Shown here: piece after piece, positions 46,371 to 55,171 of the stretch
Layout of the letters: the number at the start of each line of letters is the position of its first letter
How positions within the stretch are numbered: position 1 is the first letter of the stretch
Assembly (NCBI RefSeq): GCF_001293465.1
Contig: NZ_JSYZ01000004.1
Coordinates: 392,947 to 456,946 of the forward strand
DNA from: Pseudomonas asplenii
Lineage (GTDB): Bacteria; Pseudomonadota; Gammaproteobacteria; Pseudomonadales; Pseudomonadaceae
Direction of reading: 5' to 3'
Length of the DNA: 64,000 nucleotides
Program-made: the position numbers and the translations under genes
Notes under the pieces: generated by a model
What the model was told of the DNA's origin: nothing
The model's input: the letters and a program-made list of their open reading frames with translations, nothing else
The model's database searches: none

Positions 46371-49300
46371 ACCGTCAGCTCCTCCCTCGACGACGGTGCG
46401 ATGACCTCGAGCGCCTGGCGCAACGTGGTGATGACAACGTGCATGGCAGCGCCACCGAGCATCCCATAGTGGTCGGCGTCGATCGTCGTGCAGCCGGCCT
46501 GCGGGTTCAACTGCGCCAGTGGCTGCAGGCCGCTGGAGCGGTTCTGCGCGCTGGCCCGCAGGTGCCAGGTGTAGCAGTCGACGGGTACATAGCGGTAGGC
46601 CAGCAGGGCCGCGTAGTGCCGGCAGAACAAGGTGAAACGCTCCTCCAGCACGCGCCCCACCAGCGTATCGTCCTCCTCTGGCGCCAGCAGCCATTGCCGG
46701 GTCTGTTGCAGGTCCTGCTGGAACAGCTGTTGCAACAGGTCCGGGGGGAATGCCGCAACGTCGCCGCCGCGGGCGCCCGCATCGATCGTCACGACAGCCA
46801 GTCGCTGGGAAACCTCGGGCATGCCGATCATCTGGCGCGCCATTTCCGCGGCCACCACTCCCCCAAACGACCAGCCGGCCAGCACCACCGGCCGGCAGTC
46901 AACGATCAGTGGGCACAGTTGTCGAACATACTCACGGGCCTGTTCCTCGATCGAAGCGAAGTGCTGCTCAGCATCGGCGCAGACACCGGCAATATCGAAG
47001 ACGCCACGCAAACTCTCGACCAGCGGCAGGTAGCAGGACAGCGCACCACCGACCGGGTGTACCAGCACCAGCAGAGCACGCTGGTTGTCGTGACTGAAGC
47101 GCACCAGGTTGCGCGAACGTCCAACCACTGCCTGCAGGTGGCCCAGCAGGGCCGAAACGCTGGGATGGGCATAGAGATCAGCCAGGCTCAGTTGCATGCC
47201 CAGTTGCGTATTGAGCGCCTGCAGGATGCGCACCGCGTGCAAGGAAGTGGCCCCGAGTTCGAACCAGCTACTCTGGGCGTCGCGAACCGCGGGCAACACC
47301 TGGCGTACGCATTGCAGCGCCAGTTCCTGCTGGGGACAGAAGCTTGGGTCTGTCTCTACCGCGTCTGCCGCCTGCGCAGCCAATCCGGCCAGGCTCTTGC
47401 GATCAAGCTTGCCATTGGCCGTCAGCGGCAACTGGGCCAATTGCACCATGCGCGATGGCAGCATGTAGTCATTGAGGTACTGCCCAGCGAAATGCCGCAG
47501 GGCCTGCGTGTCCACCGCCGATCCGTGCTCCGAAACAACGAACAACGTGAGCCCACCGTTGGGGTCGAGGCATGCCACAGCCTGGCGTACCCCGTCGGCT
47601 CGGCAGAATACCGCCTCGATCTCCGCCAGTTCGATGCGAAAACCATTGCGCTTGACCTGCAGGTCCTCGCGTCCCAGCAATTCCATTTCTCCATCCATGC
47701 GCAGGCGCCCCAGATCCCCGGTGCGATAAAGGCGTTGTCCCAGGCCCGAGTGCTGTGTGAACACTTGATCGGTACGTGGCTGGTCCTGCACGTAGCCAGT
47801 GGCCAGGCCCTGCCCGGCGATGAACAGCATGCCCTTGACGGCAGGCGGGCAGCAGCGTCCCAATGCATCGAGAATGTAGAAACGCTGGTTGGCCAAGGGC
47901 CGGCCATAGGGAATACTCGGCCACGCCGGGTCCACGGCATGAACCTCGAAGCTGTTCGACCAGATCGCCGCTTCAGTGGCACCGCCCAAGGCGATGAAGC
48001 GCGATTGTGGCGCACACTGGCGCAATCGCCCGGGCAAGCCGAGGCCGATCCAGTCGCCGCTGGCCATCCACAAGCGTACGCTGGGCGCCGGCGCCCCCAG
48101 CGCCATGGCCTGGGCGTAGTCGAGCAGCATCTCCATGATCGCCGGTACCGAATTCCACACGGTCACCCGGTGCTCGCGCGCCAGGGCGACCCAGCCCTGG
48201 GGATCGGCCTCGCGGCCCTCCTGCGCGAGCACCAGCGCACAGCCGCTGAGGGCCGGCATGAAGAGATCGAAGACCGACAGGTCGAAACTGAACTCGCTGA
48301 CGCCGAACAGCCGGTCGCCGCGGCCGATATCCCAGCGCGCCTGGCAATCCTGGAGGGTATTGACGGCCGCATGATGGGTGATGCTCACGCCCTTGGGCGT
48401 CCCGGTGGTCCCGGAAGTGAACATGATGTAGGCCACGCTGCTGTTCACCGCCGGATACGTCGGCGCAATGAAGTCTCCCTGTGCCTCGTCGCCGCGCAGC
48501 CAGGAGCGGTAGTTCAGGGACCAGTTGACCGGCGAGGCCAGGATCGCGGCAATATCGTCATCGTCATCACCCAGGACGGTGGTGGCCGCCGCCTGGCTGA
48601 TCATCGCCCGTACCCGTTGCACCGGCGAACGCTTGCTGACCGGCACGTAAGTGGCTCCAGCCATGAGCGTGGCGTAAATGGCCACGACATTCGCCACGTC
48701 GTGACTGCCGCGGATCACCACATGATCGCTAGGGCCCACGCCGTTCTCGTTCAGGTGACAGGCCAGCAGGCTGGCCTGACGCAACAACTGTGCGAAGCCC
48801 AGGCTGCCCTGCGCATCTATCACCGCCGGTGCATCGGGACATTCCCGGGCCTGGTGCAGCAGCCCTTCCCAGAGGGTCATGGGGGCAAATACGCGCTCGG
48901 TCCGATTGAACGCCAGGAGCCGCTCCTGCAACACGGCAGGCAGGCGCATCTCGACGTCCCCCCAGGCCGCGCTGTCGGTCGCCAGGTACAGCAGGTGATC
49001 ACAATAGGCCTGGAACGCCTCGGCGATCACGCCCTGCTCGAAGACGCCCTCGCGCTCGTCCCAGGTCAGCCAGAGGACCGAGTCCTGCTCGAATGCCTGC
49101 GCATCGATCCAGATCTGCGGGGTCATCATGGCGTGATCGACCTGCTCGAACGCCGGTGGTGCCAGTTGCATGTCCAGCAGCGAAGAGAACACGTAGGGCA
49201 TTGGAGGCTCGGCGCTGCTGCTGCGGGTGTCATGCCGGCGGATCCACTCGCGTACCGCGCTGGTGCCGTCGTAGGCGCCGTGCTGCATGGCCGCATGCAG

Positions 49301-50398
49301 GTCTTGCTGCAACAACCGCACCCGTTCGCCAAATGGCAACTGCGTGGCGGGCAGATCGATGAGCACCGTGTCGGAATGATTGCCAAGGCACCTTTGCACC
49401 GCCTGCCCGAGCGCCGCCCGATTGCTGTACATCACACTGCTGGTCACCGACGCCACGCCGGACCAGCGAGCCAAGGTCTGCAGGTAAGCCGTGAGCAGCA
49501 CCGCGTTGAGTGAAACATGATGCGCCCGGGCCTGGGCCCGCAGCGCCTGCACCTGGGCGGCCTGCAAGGGCATCCGGTGCTCGATGAAGCGCCCTGGCCT
49601 GACGGTCGGCGAACGCCGGCAAGATCTGGGCAGGTCAGGCCCGGCGGCCAGCGTGGCAATCCGCTCGCGCCAGTAATGCCGGGCCTTGAAACGGGCCAGG
49701 CGCTGCACACGGACCCGCTCCGCCACCACCTCGGACCGATAGCCGGCTGACACGTGGGGCCTGTATTCAGGGTCTCGGAGCAGCGCTGCCAGATCGTTGA
49801 TGAAGATCTGCACGCTCGGCGCATCGAACAGTGCCAGCCGGTAGACCACATGCAGGCACCGCTGCCCCTGCCCCTCGACCAGGACCAGGCGAACCAGGGC
49901 GCGCCCGGCCGACAGCGCCGCCACCGGCAGCCCCTCCCCCAGCGCCGCGCAGCTGCGTGGGGGATGCCCGGCATGGGCCTGCACACGCTCCACGACGCCT
50001 GGCCCGACCTGCATGAGCTTGAAACGTGGCACCTCGGCATCCAGCGTGTAACCCAGGATCGGGTGCAGCAACACGAGCCGTCGCAGGGCCTCTTGCAGGG
50101 TCTCCTGCCTCGGGATATCACCGGCATACACCAGGTGCAGATAAGCCGCTCCCCCCTCGGAAAACGCCGAGTGCTCACCCAGCCAATAGGCCTGGCGTAG
50201 GCCGGACAGTTCGCTGGCCAACGGGTCGGGCTGGGCAAGATGGTCGAGCAAGCGCGTTTTTTCGCGCCGGGCGGCCTCACGAATGTGCTCGGGCAGCTCG
50301 GGTTGCTCACTGTAGTACCTGAGCGCACCGGCCTCTTCATACAGGTGCACGCCACAGGCCTCGCAGTGTTCGATCAGGCTGACGATCGACTGGCTCAC
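46367..50398 (-). CDS. NRPS: TubC_N docking-Cy-A(Cys)-PCP-TE
   Basis: Single-module synthetase of 1343 residues from a GTG overlapping the PCP stop (GTGA). Order: TubC-type N-terminal docking domain (1-55), heterocyclisation-type condensation domain (about 60-480; PYVFSSLLDM and MMTPQIWIDAQ are Cy marks), A domain (about 500-1000; FTSGTTGTPKG, YRTGDLGRL), PCP (Ser1052 in LGATSLHA) and thioesterase (about 1110-1340; Ser1177 in GWSFGG). The specificity residues read D-L-F-N-M-S-L-I-W, very near the cysteine code. The Cy active motif DxxxxD reads RLALFD (187-192), so its first Asp is Arg. It should add cysteine, perhaps as a thiazoline, and release the chain. Confidence 0.9.
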   Translation of the reverse strand: MSQSIVSLIEHCEACGVHLYEEAGALRYYSEQPELPEHIREAARREKTRLLDHLAQPDPLASELSGLRQAYWLGEHSAFSEGGAAYLHLVYAGDIPRQETLQEALRRLVLLHPILGYTLDAEVPRFKLMQVGPGVVERVQAHAGHPPRSCAALGEGLPVAALSAGRALVRLVLVEGQGQRCLHVVYRLALFDAPSVQIFINDLAALLRDPEYRPHVSAGYRSEVVAERVRVQRLARFKARHYWRERIATLAAGPDLPRSCRRSPTVRPGRFIEHRMPLQAAQVQALRAQARAHHVSLNAVLLTAYLQTLARWSGVASVTSSVMYSNRAALGQAVQRCLGNHSDTVLIDLPATQLPFGERVRLLQQDLHAAMQHGAYDGTSAVREWIRRHDTRSSSAEPPMPYVFSSLLDMQLAPPAFEQVDHAMMTPQIWIDAQAFEQDSVLWLTWDEREGVFEQGVIAEAFQAYCDHLLYLATDSAAWGDVEMRLPAVLQERLLAFNRTERVFAPMTLWEGLLHQARECPDAPAVIDAQGSLGFAQLLRQASLLACHLNENGVGPSDHVVIRGSHDVANVVAIYATLMAGATYVPVSKRSPVQRVRAMISQAAATTVLGDDDDDIAAILASPVNWSLNYRSWLRGDEAQGDFIAPTYPAVNSSVAYIMFTSGTTGTPKGVSITHHAAVNTLQDCQARWDIGRGDRLFGVSEFSFDLSVFDLFMPALSGCALVLAQEGREADPQGWVALAREHRVTVWNSVPAIMEMLLDYAQAMALGAPAPSVRLWMASGDWIGLGLPGRLRQCAPQSRFIALGGATEAAIWSNSFEVHAVDPAWPSIPYGRPLANQRFYILDALGRCCPPAVKGMLFIAGQGLATGYVQDQPRTDQVFTQHSGLGQRLYRTGDLGRLRMDGEMELLGREDLQVKRNGFRIELAEIEAVFCRADGVRQAVACLDPNGGLTLFVVSEHGSAVDTQALRHFAGQYLNDYMLPSRMVQLAQLPLTANGKLDRKSLAGLAAQAADAVETDPSFCPQQELALQCVRQVLPAVRDAQSSWFELGATSLHAVRILQALNTQLGMQLSLADLYAHPSVSALLGHLQAVVGRSRNLVRFSHDNQRALLVLVHPVGGALSCYLPLVESLRGVFDIAGVCADAEQHFASIEEQAREYVRQLCPLIVDCRPVVLAGWSFGGVVAAEMARQMIGMPEVSQRLAVVTIDAGARGGDVAAFPPDLLQQLFQQDLQQTRQWLLAPEEDDTLVGRVLEERFTLFCRHYAALLAYRYVPVDCYTWHLRASAQNRSSGLQPLAQLNPQAGCTTIDADHYGMLGGAAMHVVITTLRQALEVIAPSSREELTV

Positions 50399-50703
50399 AG
50401 CTCCCCCTCCGTCATGCCCCTGAACTGCCGGCTGTCGTCCAGCAAGGCGCCGGCGAAGCTGTGCAGGTCGGCACTGCTGGTCACTCGTGTCAGCTCGATG
50501 CCGCTCTCGCCAGCCAACTGGGGATAGCGCTGTTCCAGCAGCGCGCACAGTTGCAGCGCCTTGAGCGAGTTACCGCCCAGTTCGAAGAAGTTGTGCTGCG
50601 CCGACAGCGTCTCGCTTGGCACTGCCAGGAGTTCGGCACACAGGCGCAAGACGTCAGCCAGCAGTTGTACGTGCTCGGGAAGCGTCCCTTGTCGTTCATC
50701 CAT
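50395..50703 (-). CDS. Free-standing peptidyl/acyl carrier protein
   Basis: Carrier of 102 residues with the phosphopantetheine site FFELGGNSLKAL (Ser46). The LGGNS form is PCP-like. It lies just before the NRPS, whose docking domain may read its tail, and overlaps the dehydroquinase gene by 8 bases. It is distinct from the ACP at 55.3 kb, so the pathway has two separate carriers. Confidence 0.85.
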   Translation of the reverse strand: MDERQGTLPEHVQLLADVLRLCAELLAVPSETLSAQHNFFELGGNSLKALQLCALLEQRYPQLAGESGIELTRVTSSADLHSFAGALLDDSRQFRGMTEGEL

Positions 50704-51130
50704 GGTATTTCTCGATCAGCAGTGCGGCCGCCGTCGCATAGGCATCGGTGCCCATGCCGGCAATGAACCCGTGGCACAGCGGGGCCGTGACCGAAGCGTG
50801 ACGAAACGCTTCGCGGCCGAACAGATTGGAGATATGCACCTCCATCCAGCGCCCGGGATAGTCCTCCAGTGCATCGCGTAACGCCCAGCCGGCCATCATC
50901 AGCGCACCGGGGTTGATCACCATGGCCTCGGCCGTGTGATTGGCCTCGATAAAGTCGATCAACTCGCCTTCGTGGTTGCTTTGCAGCGCACGAACCGTCC
51001 AGCCATGCGCCGCCGCGACCGTCGTCACCTCGTCGGTGATGTCCGCCAGCGTGCGATGCCCATAGACCTGCGGCTTGCGCAGGCCGAGGCGCCCCAGGTT
51101 CGGACCGTTAAGCAGTAGCAACGTCGGCAT
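50696..51130 (-). CDS. Type II 3-dehydroquinate dehydratase (RifJ-like)
   Basis: Enzyme of 144 residues with the type II fold: LLNGPNLGRLG with lid Arg, VYGHRTL with catalytic Tyr, QSNHEGELID, and EVHISNLFGREAFRHAS. In AHBA pathways this enzyme (RifJ) dehydrates 5-amino-5-deoxy-dehydroquinate. The NPG loop reads NPGALMMAGWAL, whereas housekeeping enzymes have a His (NPGAYTHTS type); this may adapt the pocket to the amino substrate. GGAGG precedes the ATG. Confidence 0.88.
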   Translation of the reverse strand: MPTLLLLNGPNLGRLGLRKPQVYGHRTLADITDEVTTVAAAHGWTVRALQSNHEGELIDFIEANHTAEAMVINPGALMMAGWALRDALEDYPGRWMEVHISNLFGREAFRHASVTAPLCHGFIAGMGTDAYATAAALLIEKYHG

Positions 51131-51779
51131 GCCGGCCTACCTCCAGCAGGTTCAGCAATTGTCCCGGCTCCACCAGATGGTGGTCGCAGGGGTGGGCGCG
51201 GACCTCCTCGACCGGGTTGTCCCAGAGCGCGAGCGCCGTCTGCATGCCGGCGCTGCGGCCGCACTGCAGGTCCGCCACGGCATCGCCGACGAAGAGGGTC
51301 GTTGCCGGGCGCAACGCCAGCGCCTGGACGATCTTCAACGCCATGTCGGCCGCCGGCTTGGGTCGAGCGACATCATCGCTGCCGACAACGGCGCCGAAGT
51401 ACTTGAGCAACCCCAGGCTGCCGAGAATCGCCTCAGTCCGCGCATGGTCCTTGCCGGTGGCGATGGCCATCGGCACCTGACGTTCATGCAGGGTGGCGAG
51501 CAGTGCCCTGACCCCGTCGAACACCTGGATGCGGTGCATGCGCGCATTACTCTCGCGCATGAACACCGGGTGCATGGCCAGCGGCAGTCCCATCTGCCGC
51601 ATGATTTCCGGGAAGCTGCGCCCCAGGTACCGACAGTACTCACTGAACGGCGGTGGTACGGCGTCCGCTCCCAGTACCTCGGCATGAGCGGCATGGTAGG
51701 CCTCGGCGATCACCTGCTTGCTGTCAATGAGGGTGCCATCGAGATCGAAGATCACGGCCTGAACAGGTAGGTTAGCCAT
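51108..51779 (-). CDS. HAD phosphatase (RifM-like)
   Basis: Phosphatase of 223 residues in the phosphoglycolate-phosphatase branch. Nucleophile motif FDLDGTLIDSK, motif II ATGK, and motif III GDAVADLQCGRSAGM. RifM in rifamycin clusters is such a HAD protein and is needed for AHBA formation. It is adjacent to the RifJ-like gene, overlapping it by 23 bases. ATG at 51779 follows GGAGGTG. Confidence 0.85.
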   Translation of the reverse strand: MANLPVQAVIFDLDGTLIDSKQVIAEAYHAAHAEVLGADAVPPPFSEYCRYLGRSFPEIMRQMGLPLAMHPVFMRESNARMHRIQVFDGVRALLATLHERQVPMAIATGKDHARTEAILGSLGLLKYFGAVVGSDDVARPKPAADMALKIVQALALRPATTLFVGDAVADLQCGRSAGMQTALALWDNPVEEVRAHPCDHHLVEPGQLLNLLEVGRHADVATA

Positions 51780-52413
51780 GGGCACGCACCTCCATTGCCT
51801 GGTGGTTCAAGCCGGCGTCCACCGTTGCAGCCATGGCACCGACATCCAGTGAAGTCGGTGCCAGGAACCGCGCAACCGCACCGAAACTGCCCAGGGGATC
51901 ATGCAGCACCTGGTCGTAATCCACTTCGAGCAGGCGCATGTTCGGACGCGAGCGGACCCAGCGCAGTACATTCGGTACATGTTCGGCATACAGGCGGAAC
52001 AGGGCCTGGCCCTCCTCCTCGTTCCACTCCTGGCCGCTGTGGTGCCGGGCCATATCGCCCTGTGAGCGAATCACTGCCTCCAGTTGCCGGTGCATGAATA
52101 CCACCCGGTAACCATGGGTGGCCGGCAGGTGCGGGAGGAAACGCGACACCAACTTGACGGCCCGGCCCCTGGCCTGGGCCATCCAGGCCTGATAGCCATC
52201 CCGGTTCTTGACCGCTTCCCATTCGAAGTAGCCGTGGGGATTGCGATCGTCCTGTCGACGAACGTTGTCGGTCAGCACCGGCATGCCCGCACACAACAGG
52301 GCACGCATCATCATCGAGGTGCCAGAACGCGGTAAGCCGGAGATCACCGTCACGTATCCACCGTCACCGCTCACACAGTCCGGTACGTCCATACAACCAA
52401 ATCGTTTGAGCAT
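51772..52413 (-). CDS. PAPS-dependent sulfotransferase
   Basis: Protein of 213 residues. 5'-phosphosulfate loop VISGLPRSGTSMMMRALL near the N-terminus and a 3'-phosphate signature HRQLEAVIRSQ in the middle. Size and motifs fit the small bacterial sulfotransferase family. The acceptor is unknown. It pairs with the APS kinase in the same operon. A sulfate ester could be a final decoration or a leaving group for ring closure. ATG at 52413 has AAGGAG upstream. Confidence 0.82.
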   Translation of the reverse strand: MLKRFGCMDVPDCVSGDGGYVTVISGLPRSGTSMMMRALLCAGMPVLTDNVRRQDDRNPHGYFEWEAVKNRDGYQAWMAQARGRAVKLVSRFLPHLPATHGYRVVFMHRQLEAVIRSQGDMARHHSGQEWNEEEGQALFRLYAEHVPNVLRWVRSRPNMRLLEVDYDQVLHDPLGSFGAVARFLAPTSLDVGAMAATVDAGLNHQAMEVRAHG

Positions 52414-52453
52414 GCCTACTCCTTGCCAGCTCATCAGTTGGGTGGCGCGCCGA

Positions 52454-52819
52454 TCAGCCGCGCGCCACCAGCCCCAGGCGATTGCCGAACGGGTCCTGGA
52501 TGGTCGCCTTGTAGCTACCCCAGCCGGTGCGTACAGGCGGTTCGATCACCTCGACCCGTGTGGCCAGGCGATTGAAGATCTGGTCCAGGTCAGTGACCTG
52601 CAGGTCGATCATCGTTTTCGTCGAGGGCCTGGCCATGGCCGGGTCCTCGATCAGCCCAAGGCCCGCACCGCGTTGTTCATCGACATCCAGGCTGATCCAG
52701 ACCGTTGCCGCATACCGACGACTGACACGCAGGCCCAGCACGTCGACGTAGAAGGCTTCGGCGGCGACCAGGTCCGGCACCGCCAGCGTGCAGAAGCACA
52801 ACGTGGTGTCATTGGGCAC
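52454..52819 (-). CDS. VOC-family protein, copy 1
   Basis: Protein of 121 residues with the VOC fold: TLAVPDLVAAEAFYVDVLGL at the start and TIQDPFGNRLGLVARG at the end. The GTG at 52819 overlaps the OsmC-like stop and has GGAGG upstream. Like copy 2 it could bind the product (MRD-type resistance) or be an enzyme such as an isomerase. Confidence 0.82.
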   Translation of the reverse strand: MPNDTTLCFCTLAVPDLVAAEAFYVDVLGLRVSRRYAATVWISLDVDEQRGAGLGLIEDPAMARPSTKTMIDLQVTDLDQIFNRLATRVEVIEPPVRTGWGSYKATIQDPFGNRLGLVARG

Positions 52820-53867
52820 TGACCACCTCCCGTGTCTGGGCCTGCAGGTCATGACCGATATGAAACTCGAACTGCACCGGACGCCGGATCAGCGCGCAGA
52901 CCTGCGACTGGGCGATGCTCTGTGCCAGAGCCTGCTCCAGTTCCTCGACACGCGGCGTCGCCCAACTGCCCAGTGACAGCTTCAGTTCAATGTCCTGCAA
53001 ATGAACCGGCGTCGGAGCGACGTCACACATGCCACGAATGTCCACCATGGCCCGGGCATCGAGCGTGGCCGTCTCGGGCAGTGGGAAACGCGTGGCCAAC
53101 TGCTGCAGCACGTCCGCGGCGATCGCCATCAGCAGGTATTCCTGGGGGTTGGGGCCGCAATCGATACCGGCCAGTTGCTTGGGCTGGTCGATGAGGAAAC
53201 TGCGGCGGTCACCGGCATCCTGTCGCTGGAAGTCGGCGCGCAATTGAGTGCCGTACAGCCACTGGCAATCGAGCGCGAGCTTCTGTGGCTGATCCAGGGA
53301 CGCCCCGGCCTCAGCCTGGGCAGGGAACTGCAGGTCCAGCAACGGTTCGCCCGCCGCGCTCACGGTGACCGAAAGCGGCAAGGGCTGGACGAAACTCTGG
53401 TGGTTCGGGCTGTGCGACTTGACCGCTTCGATCACGTCCACCACCTCGCTGATTTTCTTGTCGATCATCGAGCGGATCTGGTACCGGACCTGCGGGGCCA
53501 GCGTGTCGCCTTCGGTCATGGACGCCCGGGTGGTCATCGACAGGTGACCCACCGTGGTGCGCCGGGCCGAGAACCCGGAGACTGCGGAAACCAGGAAACA
53601 GCCGGACAAGGCGATCAGTGCCAGCTCTCGCGGGGTCGCTGCCTCCAGCATGCCATGGGCCGCCAGTGACGACCCTGGGCGCACGGGGACTTCGAAACAG
53701 CGCGGCGCCCTGAGCGTCCCGATGGTTGCAGAGTGCACGCCGGCCAGCATGTCGCCGGTGGGCGAGCAACGGGCATAGGCGCCATAGCGAAACAGCGCCT
53801 GCTGCGGCTCCCGCTGGACCTCGTGGACGATCTCGCTGAAGCCCGAAATGTTCATGCCGTTTCTCAT
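52809..53867 (-). CDS. OsmC-like protein with two related halves
   Basis: Protein of 352 residues. The first half has ATPRELALIALSGCFLVSAV and the second GIDCGPNPQEYLLMAIAADV, both the core helix of the OsmC fold, so the gene seems to code for a fused pair. The catalytic Cys position is kept in the first helix and missing in the second. OsmC proteins reduce organic peroxides; relatives in clusters may have other redox or binding roles. ATG at 53867 overlaps the previous stop. Confidence 0.65.
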   Translation of the reverse strand: MRNGMNISGFSEIVHEVQREPQQALFRYGAYARCSPTGDMLAGVHSATIGTLRAPRCFEVPVRPGSSLAAHGMLEAATPRELALIALSGCFLVSAVSGFSARRTTVGHLSMTTRASMTEGDTLAPQVRYQIRSMIDKKISEVVDVIEAVKSHSPNHQSFVQPLPLSVTVSAAGEPLLDLQFPAQAEAGASLDQPQKLALDCQWLYGTQLRADFQRQDAGDRRSFLIDQPKQLAGIDCGPNPQEYLLMAIAADVLQQLATRFPLPETATLDARAMVDIRGMCDVAPTPVHLQDIELKLSLGSWATPRVEELEQALAQSIAQSQVCALIRRPVQFEFHIGHDLQAQTREVVSAQ

Positions 53868-55171
53868 ACGCCGGGCTCCTGCCAGTAGACTTTTTGCAGC
53901 GCTTGCTCGAGGTCCGCGCACAGATCCTGCGCATCCTCGATTCCAACCGACAGGCGTATCAACCCCGGCCTGATGCCAATGCGCTCCTGCTGCTCGCGGG
54001 TCAGGCCGCTGTGCGAAGTGTTAAACGGCAGGCTGATCAACGACTCGATGCCACCCAGGCTGGTGGCGCTGGTGATCAGTTTCAGGTGTTCGAGCAATTG
54101 CAGGGCCGCGGCATCGCCACCCTCGACCTCGAAACCGAGCATGCCGCTCACCGCTTCACCGGCGTAGTCGAACAGGTGCCGATGGGCATAGTCCTGCGCG
54201 TAGATCGAATACACAGCCTTGACCCGCGGGTGCGACTCCAGGAAGCGGGTGACCTGCCTGGCGCCCTCGGCATGCGCCTGCATGCGCAACGCCAGGGTCT
54301 TCATGCCCCGCTCGAACAGGAAGCACACGAACGGGTCGAGGTTGCCGCCAAAGCGCAGCATCTGCGCCCAGATGCGATCGACCAGCTTGCGACTGCCGGC
54401 CACCGCCCCGCAGGTGGTATCACTGTGCCCGTTGAGATACTTGGTGGCCGAATGGATCACCACATCGGCGCCCCACTCCAGTGGCCGGCAACTGATGGGC
54501 GTGAGGAAGGTGTTGTCCACGACCAGCAGGATATTGTGCTCCTGGCACAAGGCCGCAATCGCTCTCAGGTCAATGGCCTTCATCAGCGGGTTGGACATCA
54601 GCTCGAAGAACACCAGTTGGGTCTGGGGGCCGATCGCCTGGCGAATCTGCTCCAGGTCCAGCGGGTCGACGTAACTGACCGAACGACCGGCCTGGCTGAT
54701 GTCGGCATGCAGCAAGTTGTAGCTGCCGCCATAGAGGTCATGGGAGGAAATGATGTGGCCGTTGCGGTTGGTCAGGGCGAACAGCGTGCAGGCGATGGCG
54801 GCCATACCCGATGACAGCACCAGCGCACTCTCGGCACGCTCCAGCGTGGCCACCTTCAACTGCACCGACCACTGCCCGGGGTTGCCGTAACGGCTGTAGG
54901 TCGGGATGTCCCGGACATAACCCTCCAGGAACGACTCGTAGGTCGTCTGGCTGAAGCGAAAGGTGGAACTGGAGAAAATCGGCGTCCCGACGGCCCCGGT
55001 AACCGGGTCCTCATAGGTTCCGGCGTGCACGCATAACGTGCTCTGGCCTTCGTCGAGCGTCATGCGCCGATTGTTTTCCATTGCCGGCCCGGCCAGCCGC
55101 TGGCGGCTCAGTTGGTTGAGCCAGGGCAACTGATCATTGGTGCCTGGACGATTGGCGAACGTCTCTTGCAT
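53864..55171 (-). CDS. Cys/Met-metabolism PLP enzyme (cystathionine gamma-synthase/lyase family)
   Basis: PLP enzyme of 435 residues. SSGMAAIACTLFAL, DNTFLTPISCRPLEWGAD and the PLP lysine in HSATKYLNGHSD mark the family, and length is normal. It may supply cysteine or move sulfur for the NRPS step, or act on a pathway intermediate by gamma-elimination or replacement. The exact reaction cannot be read. Start ATG at 55171 has only a weak ribosome site. Confidence 0.85.
   Translation of the reverse strand: MQETFANRPGTNDQLPWLNQLSRQRLAGPAMENNRRMTLDEGQSTLCVHAGTYEDPVTGAVGTPIFSSSTFRFSQTTYESFLEGYVRDIPTYSRYGNPGQWSVQLKVATLERAESALVLSSGMAAIACTLFALTNRNGHIISSHDLYGGSYNLLHADISQAGRSVSYVDPLDLEQIRQAIGPQTQLVFFELMSNPLMKAIDLRAIAALCQEHNILLVVDNTFLTPISCRPLEWGADVVIHSATKYLNGHSDTTCGAVAGSRKLVDRIWAQMLRFGGNLDPFVCFLFERGMKTLALRMQAHAEGARQVTRFLESHPRVKAVYSIYAQDYAHRHLFDYAGEAVSGMLGFEVEGGDAAALQLLEHLKLITSATSLGGIESLISLPFNTSHSGLTREQQERIGIRPGLIRLSVGIEDAQDLCADLEQALQKVYWQEPGV

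Noticed and set aside
46439..49513. Plus-strand open frame of 1024 codons opposite the NRPS
   Set aside because: It is a high-GC antisense shadow: composition is rich in His, Gln and Arg, no domain is visible, and the NRPS on the other strand is certain.
46367..50398. Pyochelin- or yersiniabactin-type siderophore cluster
   Set aside because: Only one Cys module, no salicylate genes, no TonB receptor or Fur-type site; the AHBA genes point elsewhere.
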